Origin: Bradyrhizobium sp. AZCC 1693
GTDB lineage: Bacteria; Pseudomonadota; Alphaproteobacteria; Rhizobiales; Xanthobacteraceae
Length of the DNA: 64,000 nt
Direction: 5' to 3'
Assembly (NCBI RefSeq): GCF_036924745.1
Contig: NZ_JAZHSD010000001.1
Span: 4,092,001 to 4,156,000 of the forward strand
The translations under genes were made by a program, and so were the position numbers. The number at the start of each line of letters is the position of its first letter. Position 1 is the first letter of the stretch. The notes under the pieces are model-generated. The model made no database searches and had not been told where the DNA came from. It saw only the letters and a program-made list of their open reading frames with translations. Positions 1-8,895 of the stretch are shown here, piece by piece.

Positions 1-694
1 GCCCGATGGTCAGGTCGGTGCCCGGGCCGGAATATTTCAGCGCATGGAAGCGTTGGCCGTTCAGCCACTCGGTGCGCTCGCGCAGCACGGCGTTGTGCCT
101 TTCCCACGCCGCGACGGCGCCATCCTGATCGACGCGGGACGCTGCAAAGATCGCGTCCGCCAGTTTTGCTACCGCAACGTCCTCCGGGACATCGGGAAAG
201 ACCTGCCTGGCCCAGGACGGGCTCGGATAGGCGATGATGTTCCAGTTGGTGTCGAAATTGACGATCTTCTCCAGCGCCGGCTGATAGGCGATCGAATTGG
301 CCTTGCTAGCGCGCGCTACCTTCACCGGATCCTCGCCCGACAGCAGCATCGGATTGTCGCCGACAATGGCGAGACGGGCAGTGTTGGCGGTGAACGCCTT
401 CGCCATGCCCTCATAGAGCCAGCCGGCGGCGCGATCAAAGCTCTCGTTGTGGCCGTAGCGATAGCGCGCCAGCGTGATCTCCTCGTCCGACAGGAACGGG
501 GTCATGATACCAGCGCCGGCCTTGTAGGCATGTTCGGCAATCCGGCGCACCAGCGGCAGCGCGACCGAGGGCGCGGTCAGCAGCAAATCCTGCCCCGGCT
601 GCAGCCGCAGGCCGACCTTGATCGCGACTTCGGCGAGGCGATCGAGTTTCACGGGATCGATCGAAGTGGAAACGTTGCGTTGATGTGCAGTCAT
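1..694 (-). CDS. M29-family aminopeptidase, N-terminal part (cut by window edge)
   Basis: Reading leftwards from an ATG at 694 the frame stays open to base 1, giving about 231 residues. The start (MTAHQRNVSTSIDPVKLDRL) and the later stretches LAIVGDNPMLLSGEDP and NTNW-like IIAYPSPSWARQVFP resemble the N-terminal domain of M29 (AmpS/PepS, thermophilic type) metallo-aminopeptidases, which remove N-terminal residues from peptides in the cytoplasm. Family members are about 410 residues. The metal ligands lie in the C-terminal half, outside the window, so catalytic completeness cannot be judged. The plus-strand frame over the same bases is a shadow. Confidence 0.8.
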   Translation of the reverse strand, partial: MTAHQRNVSTSIDPVKLDRLAEVAIKVGLRLQPGQDLLLTAPSVALPLVRRIAEHAYKAGAGIMTPFLSDEEITLARYRYGHNESFDRAAGWLYEGMAKAFTANTARLAIVGDNPMLLSGEDPVKVARASKANSIAYQPALEKIVNFDTNWNIIAYPSPSWARQVFPDVPEDVAVAKLADAIFAASRVDQDGAVAAWERHNAVLRERTEWLNGQRFHALKYSGPGTDLTIG

Positions 695-756
695 GATTCT
701 TTCGGCCAATGCTCTCAGTTTTTAAGGCTTCGCAGCCATCAGCCGTGATCACACCA

Positions 757-1087
757 TCAGGCCAAAGCGAGCGAGGCACCCGAGATCAGCAATAGCACAA
801 GAATCGTTCTTCGAAACCAGACCTCATTGATGTTCCGGAATGCAACAATGCCAAGCACGGAACCCGCAAACAGCGCCGGCAGGCTGATGGCGAGGTCGAT
901 CACGAGCCTGGAGGACAGGCTTTGGCGCCCGAGCAGGAGCGCCAGCGCCTGCATGATGGCAATGAACGGCTGCACGCAGCAGGATCGCGCCTGCGACCGC
1001 GGAGAACGCAAAACCGGCGAGGCTCGAGACAAAGGCGCCGGCGAACACGGCAACGCTCAACAGGAGATTGGTTGCCAGATCCGGCAT
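757..1087 (-). pseudogene. TauE/SafE-type permease remnant with internal deletion
   Basis: Two minus-strand frames carry the two ends of one small membrane protein. The ATG at 1087 gives a hydrophobic N-terminus ending near GAILL. The neighbouring frame then gives PFIAIMQALALLLGRQSL and ends in NEVWFRRTILVLLLISGASL. These match the beginning and end of TauE/SafE sulfite or organosulfonate exporters, normally about 250 residues with 7-8 membrane segments. Only about 110 codons remain, so the middle is deleted and the frames no longer join. It lies 62 bp downstream of the aminopeptidase start on the same strand. Confidence 0.7.
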
Positions 1088-1110
1088 GTGTTTCGCCCCT
1101 CGCGAATAGG

Positions 1111-1365
1111 CTAGTCAAACGGCAGTGACGGCACCGGCGGCGTTGCATCCGCCGGGCACATCGCCTCATCGGCGGGCGCAGCAACCGACGCATGCGCCTG
1201 CGAACGACCGAGCAAGTCGCCGCCGGCGACATGCAGGACCACGACGAGGATGGCGATGATGGCGAGCACAGTGATGCTGAGCGGCGTTACGTCAGGCGAA
1301 TTCGTTCCTGGCATTCCGGCGCGCCCGGCGGATGGCGGAGACGAGCGCGTTATTTTCGTGGGCAT
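1111..1365 (-). CDS. Small single-span membrane protein, unknown function
   Basis: An 84-residue frame from the ATG at 1365. A longer version would need a TTG at 1437, which has no better ribosome site. One clear membrane segment (LSITVLAIIAILVVVLHVAG) lies around residues 27-46, followed by an Ala/Pro-rich tail. I do not recognise a family. Its 5' end overlaps the 3' end of the next minus-strand small gene, suggesting the two are translated together. Confidence 0.45.
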   Translation of the reverse strand: MPTKITRSSPPSAGRAGMPGTNSPDVTPLSITVLAIIAILVVVLHVAGGDLLGRSQAHASVAAPADEAMCPADATPPVPSLPFD

Positions 1366-1570
1366 TTCGGCTGCTCTTTTCGGTTTGTCGGGGTTCCAGC
1401 ACGTGCCTCGCGGGACGAACCTGGGCGTGGCCGGCAATCAAATGACGGTAACGGCGCAGCACCCATATCGCGTCGCGGCGCCGCGAGCGGTGAAGCGCTT
1501 CGAGCAGACGCACAAAGAATCCCTTGCGCTTCGTGCGCGGCCTGGGCTCGCCTTCGGAGGAAGTACGCAT
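1292..1570 (-). CDS. Small basic hypothetical protein
   Basis: A 92-residue frame from an internal ATG at 1570 (MRTSSEGEPRPRTKRKGFF). It is rich in Arg, Lys and His and includes the stretch RRRDAIWVLRRYRHLI. Short basic proteins with this core are familiar from Bradyrhizobium genomes but have no assigned role (from memory, not searched). It overlaps the downstream membrane-protein gene by about 74 bp in another frame, which is unusual; one of the two starts may be wrong. Confidence 0.45.
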   Translation of the reverse strand: MRTSSEGEPRPRTKRKGFFVRLLEALHRSRRRDAIWVLRRYRHLIAGHAQVRPARHVLEPRQTEKSSRNAHENNALVSAIRRARRNARNEFA

Positions 1571-1817
1571 CGCTGATGCCCCGCGTGCTGGTGTGTCTCG
1601 CGCGGGCAAAATGTCAGCAAGCGCGAGGAAGGGCTGTGAGATGGTTCACAGGTCCTTCTTCGCGCGAAACAAATGGACGTGAGGTAGCTTGACGAACCCT
1701 TGACAGGCGCTTGAGGAGAGACGCGCTCAGGACATCCCGGCGTGGATCAACCCAACGCTTCGAGGCCGCGCGGTCCGCCATCTCGGGCGCAAAGTCCGAG
1801 ATAATTCTTCGGCGAGG

Positions 1818-2128
1818 TCAAGCATTCGATGGTTGCGCGGTCGATACGCCGCTCACTGTGAGCACGATGGCGTCGGCGCCTGCCTTACGATCGACGGAAA
1901 TCTCCTGATACTCCGGCGAATTCTGGAATTCCCTGGCCGCAGCCTCATCCGGGAATTCCATGATCACGACCTTGTCGCGGGGCCAGTCGCCTTCCAGCAC
2001 CACGGGCTGCGCGTCCGCCACCAAGAGCTTGCCCTTAACTTCTTGAATACGCCCATGAAGCGCGACTGATAGCGGTCGTACAGTTCGCGGCGGGTGAACT
2101 TCAGTTGCGCGATGATGTAGACGCTCAT
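1818..2128 (-). pseudogene. DUF1330 family protein, frameshifted
   Basis: The ATG at 2128 follows a good GAGGAG site and starts MSVYIIAQLKFTRRELYDRY, the typical start of DUF1330 (dimeric alpha-beta barrel) proteins. After FMGVFKK the frame is lost. The rest (GKLLVADAQPVVLEGDWPRD, then FPDEAAAREFQNSPEYQEIS) continues in another frame. One missing base near 2036-2038, expected in a TTC AAG pair, explains the break. The protein would otherwise be about 103 residues. The function of the family is unknown. This is either a recent mutation or a sequencing error, since the rest is undamaged. Confidence 0.75.
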
Positions 2129-2187
2129 GATGGCTCCTCATCTGCGTGGCAGGTGAGCGCCGGCGCTTTCAGCGATGGTCGCTCCGG

Positions 2188-4056
2188 TCAGCCACGAAAC
2201 TTCTTCTTCTTCTTGCCGAATGCGGGCTTTGCAGACGCTCCATGTTCATGCCGCGGCTTTCCCGCGTGCGCCTGCTCGCCTCGATCCCGCCTTTTGGTAC
2301 CGTAATGCGCCTTCTTGTCAAACGCCGGCTTGTCAGGGGACTTTGCGTTCTTGCCGTGCGGCTTTGGTGTCCATTCCTTCTCGCGAGCCTCCTCGCGCGG
2401 CGAGGCACTTGTAAGCGCCTCGATGCGGATGCTGTCTTCCTTGTCGGGACGGCGGATTCGCGCGGCGAAGCGGTCCGCGACGCGCGCAGAAATCTCGAAC
2501 TCGGTCACGGTATCCAGAATGCGGATGGCGCCGATGTCCTCCTTCTTGATGCTGCCGCGGCGGCACAGCATCGGCAGCAGCCAGCGCGCTTCGGCATTCT
2601 TCCGGCGGCCGATCGCAGCACTGAACCAGACGGTGTCTTCCGCCATGCGGTGGCGCGGCGATGATTTTGCAGGCTTCGATCCCTGTCCGGCTTCGCGATC
2701 GGTCCTCTCCCGAGCGCGTTCCGCCCGGGATTTGACGCGATCCTCGCCGGGATCGACGATGTCCTCGGGCGATGGCAATCGCGCGCGATAGAGCCGCGCC
2801 AGCGCCGCGGCAATGTCCTCCGCCGACCGCTCGGCGAGCAGAGCCTGCGCCAGCACCAGATCGTCTGATGTCGTCTCCGCCGCGAACAGATCATCGCGCA
2901 GCATGCGCTCCTGATCGAGTTTGCGAATTTCATCCGGCTGCGGCGCCAAGCCCCAGACCGCATCGATACCGGCGAGTTTGAGCAGCATGTCCGCGCGCCG
3001 CCGCCGCGCCGGCGGCACCAGCAATATGCTGACGCCCTTGCGGCCCGCCCGCCCGGTGCGCCCGGAGCGGTGCTGCATGACTTCCGGATCGTTCGGCAGG
3101 TCGGCATGGATGACGAGATCGAGGTTCGGCAGGTCGATGCCGCGCGCGGCAACGTCGGTCGCAACGCAGACGCGGGCGCGGCCATCGCGCAGCGCCTGCA
3201 GCGCCAGTGTCCGCTCGTTCTGGGTCAATTCGCCCGACAGCGCCACCACCGAGAAGCCGCGCTCCAGCAGCGTGGCCTGCAGATGCCGGACGGCGTCGCG
3301 GGTGTTGCAGAACACCAGCGTACCCGGCGATTCGAAGTAGCGCAGGAGATTGACCACGGCGTGCTCGACATCGCCGGCTGCGATCCTGATCGCGCGATAC
3401 TCGATGTCGGCGTGTCCGCCCTCGTCGCCGGCGACTTCGACGCGAAAGGCCGATTGCTGATACTCTTTCGCCAGCGCGACGATGCCGCGCGGCAGCGTCG
3501 CCGAGAACAACAGCGTGCGGCGATCGTCCGGCGTGGCCTGCAGGATGAATTCCATGTCCTCGCGGAAGCCGAGATCGAGCATCTCGTCGGCCTCGTCGAG
3601 CACGATCGCCTTCAGTTCCGAAACATCGAGCCGGCCGCGCCGCAGATGATCGCAGAGCCGCCCGGGTGTGCCAACCACGATGTGGGCGCCCGCGGCCAGC
3701 TCACGCTGCTCGCGGCGCGGATCCATGCCGCCGACGCAGGAAACCACGCGCGCGTCCGCATGCTGATAGAGCCAGGCGAGTTCGCGATGCACTTGAAGCG
3801 CCAGTTCGCGCGTCGGTGCGACGATCAGCGCCAGCGGAGCGGCGGCGCGCTCAAACCGTTCCGCGCCATCCAGCAGGTTGTTTGCAACCGCCAGGCCATA
3901 GGCGACGGTCTTGCCCGAACCGGTCTGCGCCGAAACCAGCAAGTCGCGGCCGGCGGCATCGTCGGCCAGCACCGCCGTCTGGACCTGTGTCAGCCGATCG
4001 AAGTTGCGTTCCGCCAAAGCTCGGGCGAGCGGCGGGCTTGCGGTCAAGAATGTCAC
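2188..4056 (-). CDS. DEAD-box ATP-dependent RNA helicase with DbpA-like C-terminal domain
   Basis: A 622-residue protein from a GTG at 4056. It has all core helicase motifs: a Q-motif region near 20-30, AQTGSGKT (43-50), PTRELALQ (81-88), GTPGRL (129-134), DEAD (154-157), SAT (185-187), VATDVAARGID (298-308) and HRSGRTGRAGR (329-339). A linker rich in charged residues follows. Then a stretch from about 480 to 540 (KEDIGAIRILD, FEISARVADRFAARI) resembles the DbpA/CsdA RNA-binding domain, and a Lys-rich tail ends KKKKKFRG. It should unwind structured RNA, probably during ribosome assembly or cold adaptation (inference from family). It is monocistronic. Confidence 0.93.
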   Translation of the reverse strand: MTFLTASPPLARALAERNFDRLTQVQTAVLADDAAGRDLLVSAQTGSGKTVAYGLAVANNLLDGAERFERAAAPLALIVAPTRELALQVHRELAWLYQHADARVVSCVGGMDPRREQRELAAGAHIVVGTPGRLCDHLRRGRLDVSELKAIVLDEADEMLDLGFREDMEFILQATPDDRRTLLFSATLPRGIVALAKEYQQSAFRVEVAGDEGGHADIEYRAIRIAAGDVEHAVVNLLRYFESPGTLVFCNTRDAVRHLQATLLERGFSVVALSGELTQNERTLALQALRDGRARVCVATDVAARGIDLPNLDLVIHADLPNDPEVMQHRSGRTGRAGRKGVSILLVPPARRRRADMLLKLAGIDAVWGLAPQPDEIRKLDQERMLRDDLFAAETTSDDLVLAQALLAERSAEDIAAALARLYRARLPSPEDIVDPGEDRVKSRAERARERTDREAGQGSKPAKSSPRHRMAEDTVWFSAAIGRRKNAEARWLLPMLCRRGSIKKEDIGAIRILDTVTEFEISARVADRFAARIRRPDKEDSIRIEALTSASPREEAREKEWTPKPHGKNAKSPDKPAFDKKAHYGTKRRDRGEQAHAGKPRHEHGASAKPAFGKKKKKFRG

Positions 4057-4284
4057 GAGATGTCAGACCCTGGTTGGCTTGATCAGCCGGAAAATGTTGA
4101 ATATCGCCCCGAACCGAAATGGCTCGAAACTGCGCAATTAACGACGCGCAGGGACACGGCCTGACGGATTTCAATGAGGTGGGGATGCTTTAGGCGAAAA
4201 CCAGCGGGCGCGCCATCGTTTCTTTGCAGGTCAGCCGATCACTTCTAAACTATGGTTTCAGGGCATTTCAGGGAGCCGTAGGCT

Positions 4285-5001
4285 GTGACCGCGTTCAAGA
4301 CCATTCGCGCCCGGGCCGAGAAGCGCAAGGGCGGCTCCAAGGCGCTCGCCAGGCTACTGCCGGCCAAACCCGACCCGAAGACGCTCGCCAGGCTCGGCGA
4401 CGACCGGATTCTCGCGGAAATGACCAGGCGGGTGTTTTGCGCGGGCTTTGCCTGGAGCGTGATCGAGAACAAATGGGCAGGCTTCGAAAAGGCGTTTCTC
4501 GGCTTCAAGGCGGGGCCGCTGTCGCTGAAGCCGGACGAGTTCTGGGACGATCTGATGAAGGACACCCGCATCGTCCGCAATGGCGCCAAGATCATGTCGG
4601 TGCGCGCCAATGCAAGCTTCGTCCGGGACATCGCCAGGGAGCACGGCAGTTTTGGCAAGTTCCTCGCGAACTGGCCCTCGTCCGACGAGGCCGGACTGCT
4701 CGAACTGCTGGCCAAGCGCGGCAGCCGGCTCGGCGGCAATACCGGGCAGATGATGCTGCGCTTCCTCGGCTGGGACGGTTTTGTCACGTCGAAGGACGTC
4801 GTGCTGTGCCTGCGCGACGCCGGGCTCGACATCGCCGAGACCGTCACCTCCAAGCGCGACCTCGCCAAGGTGCAGGCGCAGTTCAACGCATGGGCCGAGG
4901 AAACGGGGCTTTCCTATGTGCAGCTCTCGCGAATTTGCGCGCTGTCGATCGGCGAGAATTATGCGGCGGAGAAGCTCGAGAGCATGATGGGCGACGATTG
5001 A
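4285..5001 (+). CDS. DNA-3-methyladenine glycosylase I-like protein
   Basis: A 238-residue protein starting at a GTG. The segment EMTRRVFCAGFAWSVIENKW followed by GFEKAFLGF, then FWDDLMKDTRIVRNGAKI, matches the Tag-type base-excision glycosylase layout (helix-hairpin-helix superfamily). These enzymes remove 3-methyladenine from alkylated DNA. At 238 residues it is somewhat longer than E. coli Tag (187). I did not verify the zinc-binding residues of classic Tag, so it may belong to the related rhizobial branch. It is divergent from the helicase gene, with about 230 bp between them. Confidence 0.8.
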   Translation: MTAFKTIRARAEKRKGGSKALARLLPAKPDPKTLARLGDDRILAEMTRRVFCAGFAWSVIENKWAGFEKAFLGFKAGPLSLKPDEFWDDLMKDTRIVRNGAKIMSVRANASFVRDIAREHGSFGKFLANWPSSDEAGLLELLAKRGSRLGGNTGQMMLRFLGWDGFVTSKDVVLCLRDAGLDIAETVTSKRDLAKVQAQFNAWAEETGLSYVQLSRICALSIGENYAAEKLESMMGDD

Positions 5002-5074
5002 TGGGTATCGCCTTCGCTCTTTGAGCGACGGCGCGACAAGACGCTCCACCCATCCTACGGATCGTCCCGGCCAA

Positions 5075-6307
5075 TCAGATCACGAAGAATCCGTGCGTGG
5101 CGTCGCGGCGGAGTTGTTCGACGAGGCCGTATTCCCAGTCGAGATAAGCCTGCATCGCGCTTTCCTTGATATCGGTGCCCTCGTAGGGACGGCGATAGCG
5201 GTGTGACGGATCTGGCTTTGGAATGACGCGCGGCGGCCCGACTTCCAGCTTGCCGTCATAGCCGCCTTCGAGCACATAGGTTTCCCATCCCATCTGCGCG
5301 AGCCAGGACGCGGTCATGTCGGCGCGGACACGCAAATCGTCGGTCAGCACGATGCGCGCGCCGCGTGCGGGTGCGGCCATGTCGATCTCCTGCACCAGTT
5401 GCCCGCCGGGGTAATGGCGAAAGCCCGCGAGATGGCCAGCCGTGTATTCCTCTTCCGAGCGCACGTCGAAGCGATACAGCGTACGATCGGCCTGCGCCTG
5501 CAGCGCCGCCATCTCCGCAAGGCCGATGTGCCGGACGCCGGCGCGATAGGCGACGTCACGCGCATTGGCTTCGCCGCCTTCGATGGCGCCGATCTCGCCG
5601 CGCCTGTCGGAGCCATGTTCGAGCTTCTGCTTGGCCAACGTCCAGCCGATCGTGCCGTTGCGCAGCGCCCGCACCTTGTTGGTGACGCCGGCGTTGATCA
5701 GCGATTGGGTGCCGATGATCGACCGGGTGCGGCCGGCACAATTGACGATAATCGTGGTTTTGGAATTCGGCGCAGCGCGGCCGGCACGCAGCACCAGTTC
5801 CGCGCCGGGCACGCTGATCGAGCCCGGGATATTCATGGTCGCGTATTCGTCGAACCGGCGGACGTCGAGGATTTGAATGTTGGCACCCTTTGCGATCAGG
5901 GCACTGACTTCCTCGGCGGCCAGCGAAGGCGTGTGGCGGCGCGCCTCCACCAGTTCGCCAAAGGCCTTGGCATAGGAATTGACGTCCTGGAACAGCTCAA
6001 AGCCCGCCTGTTTCCAACCCTGCAGCCCGCCATCGAGCTGGCGGATATTGCTGTAGCCCAGGGCTTTCAGGCGATCCGCCGCCACGTCGACGAGGCCTTC
6101 GCCGTCATCATAGATGACGATCGGCACGTCCTTGCGCGGCAGCCTCACTTCGGCCTCCAGCGTGATCCGGTCGGCCGCCATGTTGGCCGCAAACAGGGGA
6201 TGGCCGGTAGCGAAGACGGCCTCGTGCCTGATATCGAGCAGCGCGATTTCATCGCGCAGCAGCAGTGCGGTGCGTATTTCGGACGGGGTGACGGACGGGA
6301 AGGTCAT
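5075..6307 (-). CDS. Multi-domain rhodanese (sulfurtransferase-like) protein
   Basis: A 410-residue protein with three rhodanese homology repeats. Repeat 1 (about 5-115) has VIYDDGEG where the active-site Cys would be. Repeat 2 (about 125-240) has IIVNCAGRTRS with a real Cys loop. Repeat 3 (about 265-350) has IVLTDDLRVRADM, again with Asp in place of Cys. Only the middle domain can therefore carry a persulfide, while the others are probably structural or regulatory. A C-terminal tail of about 50 residues follows. It is cytoplasmic, with no signal peptide. It is divergent from the LysR gene across a 169-bp gap, so it is the likely target of that regulator (inference). Confidence 0.88.
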   Translation of the reverse strand: MTFPSVTPSEIRTALLLRDEIALLDIRHEAVFATGHPLFAANMAADRITLEAEVRLPRKDVPIVIYDDGEGLVDVAADRLKALGYSNIRQLDGGLQGWKQAGFELFQDVNSYAKAFGELVEARRHTPSLAAEEVSALIAKGANIQILDVRRFDEYATMNIPGSISVPGAELVLRAGRAAPNSKTTIIVNCAGRTRSIIGTQSLINAGVTNKVRALRNGTIGWTLAKQKLEHGSDRRGEIGAIEGGEANARDVAYRAGVRHIGLAEMAALQAQADRTLYRFDVRSEEEYTAGHLAGFRHYPGGQLVQEIDMAAPARGARIVLTDDLRVRADMTASWLAQMGWETYVLEGGYDGKLEVGPPRVIPKPDPSHRYRRPYEGTDIKESAMQAYLDWEYGLVEQLRRDATHGFFVI

Positions 6308-6476
6308 GAATCGGGAATTCCAAGTGTGGATCTGACTTCCATGACTAACAGCATCGCGCGCGGCCCGTCACGCCCGGCAACGCCATTAACACTCATGTCA
6401 TGGGAGCATTGATCTAATTGCACAGACCTGCCCGAAACCACGTATGATGCCTGGAGAATGAGCGTTTAGGCATCCG

Positions 6477-7400
6477 ATGGACCTCAAGCAATTGCGCACC
6501 TTCCGCGCCGTGGCCGAGCTGGGCAGCCTCAGCAAGGCGGCGGACCGGCTGCGCGCCGCCCAACCCGCGCTGAGCCGCCACATCAAGCTGCTCGAGCACG
6601 AGCTTCGCGTCGAGCTGTTCGTCCGCAACGGCCGCGGCATGCTGTTGACCAGCGCCGGCCGGATGCTGCTCGACCGGACCACGGGCCTGATCCGCCAGAT
6701 CGAACAGGTCAGCGACGACCTCAAATCGGCCAACGGCAATCCGTCGGGCCGCGTCATCCTTGGGCTGGTGCCGACGGTGAGCGCGGTGCTGTCCGGACGG
6801 TTCGCCCGCCGCGTCATCAACGAATTTCCCGACGTCTCGCTGCGCATCGTGGAGAGTTATGGCGGCCATCTGGTCGAATGGCTGCACCGCGGCGAAATGG
6901 ATCTCGCGATCATCTATGGACCGGCGGTCGATCTCCACCTTCAGGTCCAGTCGATCGGCCGCGAGGATATCGTCGCCGTCGGGCCGCCGGGTTCGGGCCT
7001 CGGCAAGCGGAAGCAGGTCGACCTGAAATGGCTGGTAAAGCAGAAGCTGATTCTGCCGAGCATCTCGCACGGCTTGCGGGCGCTGCTGGAAAAGGCGCTG
7101 GCGCGCGAGAAATTGAAGCTCGACACCATGATCGAGGTCGATTCCTATCGCGCGCAGATCAGCCTGATGGAGGAAGGGCTCGGCTACACGCTGCTGCCGC
7201 CGTCTGCGATCCGCACCGAGGTGGCGGCGAAGCGCCTGGAGATGGCCGCCGTCAGCCCGTCGGTGTCGCGCGAACTCATTCTGGCGTCGCCGATCGCCCA
7301 TCCGCCGTCGATCGCAACGACGACGATTGCGACGCTGATCGTGTCGGAGATTCAACAGCTGTCGAAGGAAGGGCTGTGGAAGATCAACATGACGGCGTAG
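6477..7400 (+). CDS. LysR-family transcriptional regulator
   Basis: A 307-residue protein starting MDLKQLRTFRAVAELGSLSK, with a standard N-terminal winged helix-turn-helix (residues 1-60, AADRLRAAQPALSRHIKLLE). A LysR substrate-binding domain follows from about 90 to 300 (GRVILGLVPTVSAVL, then LVPHS-like variable parts). The start follows a short leader after the divergent rhodanese gene. LysR proteins usually control a divergent neighbour through a T-N11-A site in the shared gap. The gap contains an imperfect palindrome around 6392-6406 (CTCATGTCATGGGAG), but no strong consensus could be assigned. The effector is unknown. Confidence 0.92.
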   Translation: MDLKQLRTFRAVAELGSLSKAADRLRAAQPALSRHIKLLEHELRVELFVRNGRGMLLTSAGRMLLDRTTGLIRQIEQVSDDLKSANGNPSGRVILGLVPTVSAVLSGRFARRVINEFPDVSLRIVESYGGHLVEWLHRGEMDLAIIYGPAVDLHLQVQSIGREDIVAVGPPGSGLGKRKQVDLKWLVKQKLILPSISHGLRALLEKALAREKLKLDTMIEVDSYRAQISLMEEGLGYTLLPPSAIRTEVAAKRLEMAAVSPSVSRELILASPIAHPPSIATTTIATLIVSEIQQLSKEGLWKINMTA

Positions 7401-7413
7401 TGAGGCTGCATTC

Positions 7414-7507
7414 ACCGTCATGGCCGGGCTTGACCCGGCCATCCACGTCTTTCTTGCACCGAGACAGCCAAAGACGTGGATGCCCGGGACAAGCCCGGGC
7501 ATGACGG
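7414..7507. repeat. REP-like palindromic element between convergent genes
   Basis: Two arms of about 40 bases form a near-perfect inverted repeat. The left arm starts CCGTCATGGCCGGGC and ends CCACGTCTTTC. The right arm reads AAGACGTGGATGCCCGGG and ends GGGCATGACGG. This is a well-known dispersed palindrome of Bradyrhizobium and Rhodopseudomonas relatives (from memory). It sits between the ends of the LysR and TPP-enzyme genes and could act as a bidirectional transcription stop. Confidence 0.85.
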
Positions 7508-7519
7508 AGAGAGAACCCC

Positions 7520-8119
7520 TCAATTAAACAGCGCCTCGTCGCCCAGCACCGATTGCCGGAAGCGCGTCGTCAGGATGACGCCGTCCGCCGGCGGCATCAC
7601 GAAGGCCAGCGCCTCGGGATTGATCTTGATCTGCGCGAAGGCCGTTCCCCTTCCCTCATGCGTGAGGTCGCGGAGCTCAGCGACTTCGGCCATCGTGCGA
7701 ACGATGCGCGAGGTGCGGATACCGCAGGCGGTAGCGATGGCGGCGAGGTCGACGCCGGAAGCCGTGGGCGTTTTCTGCATGCCGGTCTCGCCAAAACGCT
7801 CGTTGTCGAGGACGGCGATCGTCAGATTCTTCGGCGCTTCCACCGCGATTGACGCGAGCGAGCCGATATTCATCAGCATCTCGCCGTCGCCGGTGATGAC
7901 GAGTACTTTGCGCTTCGGCTGCGCCAGCGCCAGCCCGAGCCCGATCATGGAGGCGCCGCCCATCGCGCCCCAAAGCGGGAAATTGTTGGGATGATCGCCG
8001 GCGGCGGAGACGTCCCAGTTCGGCGCGCCGAGACCTGCGATGACGAGGAGATCGGCGCGATCGCGCAGCAATTTGTTGACGACGTCGCGGCGATGCAGAA
8101 GCGCGTTGGGATTGGTCAT
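7520..8119 (-). CDS. TPP-dependent decarboxylase, beta (catalytic TPP-binding) subunit; sulfopyruvate/phosphonopyruvate type
   Basis: A 199-residue protein with the C-terminal TPP domain of two-subunit decarboxylases. It contains GDGEMLMNIGSLASIA (the GDG start of the TPP/Mg motif) and, about 26 residues on, DNERFGETG, which closes the motif. Sulfopyruvate and phosphonopyruvate decarboxylases have this small split form. The ATG at 8119 overlaps the end of the alpha-subunit gene by four bases, so the two are translationally coupled. The substrate cannot be fixed from sequence. A sulfonate role would fit the rhodanese and TauE/SafE remnant nearby (inference). Confidence 0.82.
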   Translation of the reverse strand: MTNPNALLHRRDVVNKLLRDRADLLVIAGLGAPNWDVSAAGDHPNNFPLWGAMGGASMIGLGLALAQPKRKVLVITGDGEMLMNIGSLASIAVEAPKNLTIAVLDNERFGETGMQKTPTASGVDLAAIATACGIRTSRIVRTMAEVAELRDLTHEGRGTAFAQIKINPEALAFVMPPADGVILTTRFRQSVLGDEALFN

Positions 8120-8682
8120 TTGCGGGCAAGCTCCTTGAAATTCTTGGCGCCGAGCACGCGCTGCCCGATCAGCACCGCCACCGGCTTCCAGGTGTTGAAG
8201 GCAAGGTGCGCCGCGCCCTGCACGGCTGATGCGACGAGATCAGGCTCGTCCACCTTGTTCACGATCACGCCCATGGCCTCCAGCGAGGGCCGCGTCCCCT
8301 GCCCCATCGGGATCTGCCACGGATTGAACTCGCCCCAATCGCCGCGCATGGTGACGATCATCAATAGCGGCATGTGGCAGATCACGGGCAGCGACAGCAT
8401 GTTGATGCAGTTGCCGACGCCACTCGACTGCAACAACAGAACCCCGCGCTCGCCGCCGAGCCATGCGCCGGCCAGCATCGCCACGCCTTCCTCTTCCGTC
8501 GTCAGCGTCACGACGCGGGTTTCCGGATCGGCCTCGAAGGAACGGATCAGGCGGCTGTGGCCGGCGTCCGGCACCATCGCGACCTGGCGGATGCCGGCGT
8601 CCTTGAGCACGCGGTAGATCTCGTCCGGCCACGTCGGCAGCGCCGCAGGGGCCTCGCCACGTGATTTTGCTGCTTCCGCCAT
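8116..8682 (-). CDS. TPP-dependent decarboxylase, alpha (pyrimidine-domain) subunit
   Basis: A 188-residue protein matching the N-terminal TPP-enzyme domain: IYRVLKDAGIRQVAMVPD, then TLTTEEEGVAMLAGAWLGGE. The second stretch holds the conserved Glu that activates TPP. It then continues LLLQSSGVGNCINMLSLPV. It is the partner of the gene directly downstream, with a four-base overlap. The pair resembles the alpha and beta subunits of sulfopyruvate decarboxylase (ComD/ComE type). First gene of a two-gene operon on the minus strand, divergent from the VOC-protein gene. Confidence 0.82.
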   Translation of the reverse strand: MAEAAKSRGEAPAALPTWPDEIYRVLKDAGIRQVAMVPDAGHSRLIRSFEADPETRVVTLTTEEEGVAMLAGAWLGGERGVLLLQSSGVGNCINMLSLPVICHMPLLMIVTMRGDWGEFNPWQIPMGQGTRPSLEAMGVIVNKVDEPDLVASAVQGAAHLAFNTWKPVAVLIGQRVLGAKNFKELARK

Positions 8683-8895
8683 CGGGCTCGGTTTCCTCTG
8701 CGATTCAGGGGTTGATTTGCCTGCAGAATAGATCGCGGCAGAGGAACAAGGAATTTGAATGTGGACATGGCTTCTATCGCAAAATTGAAAGGCTGGGGTG
8801 GACGACGTTGCCTGAGAATGACGGGAGCGGCACTACTGCGGCTTGGAATCCGGCGCAGGATTTGCTTCGCTGTACCGATCTCTGGAGGAGCCTTC

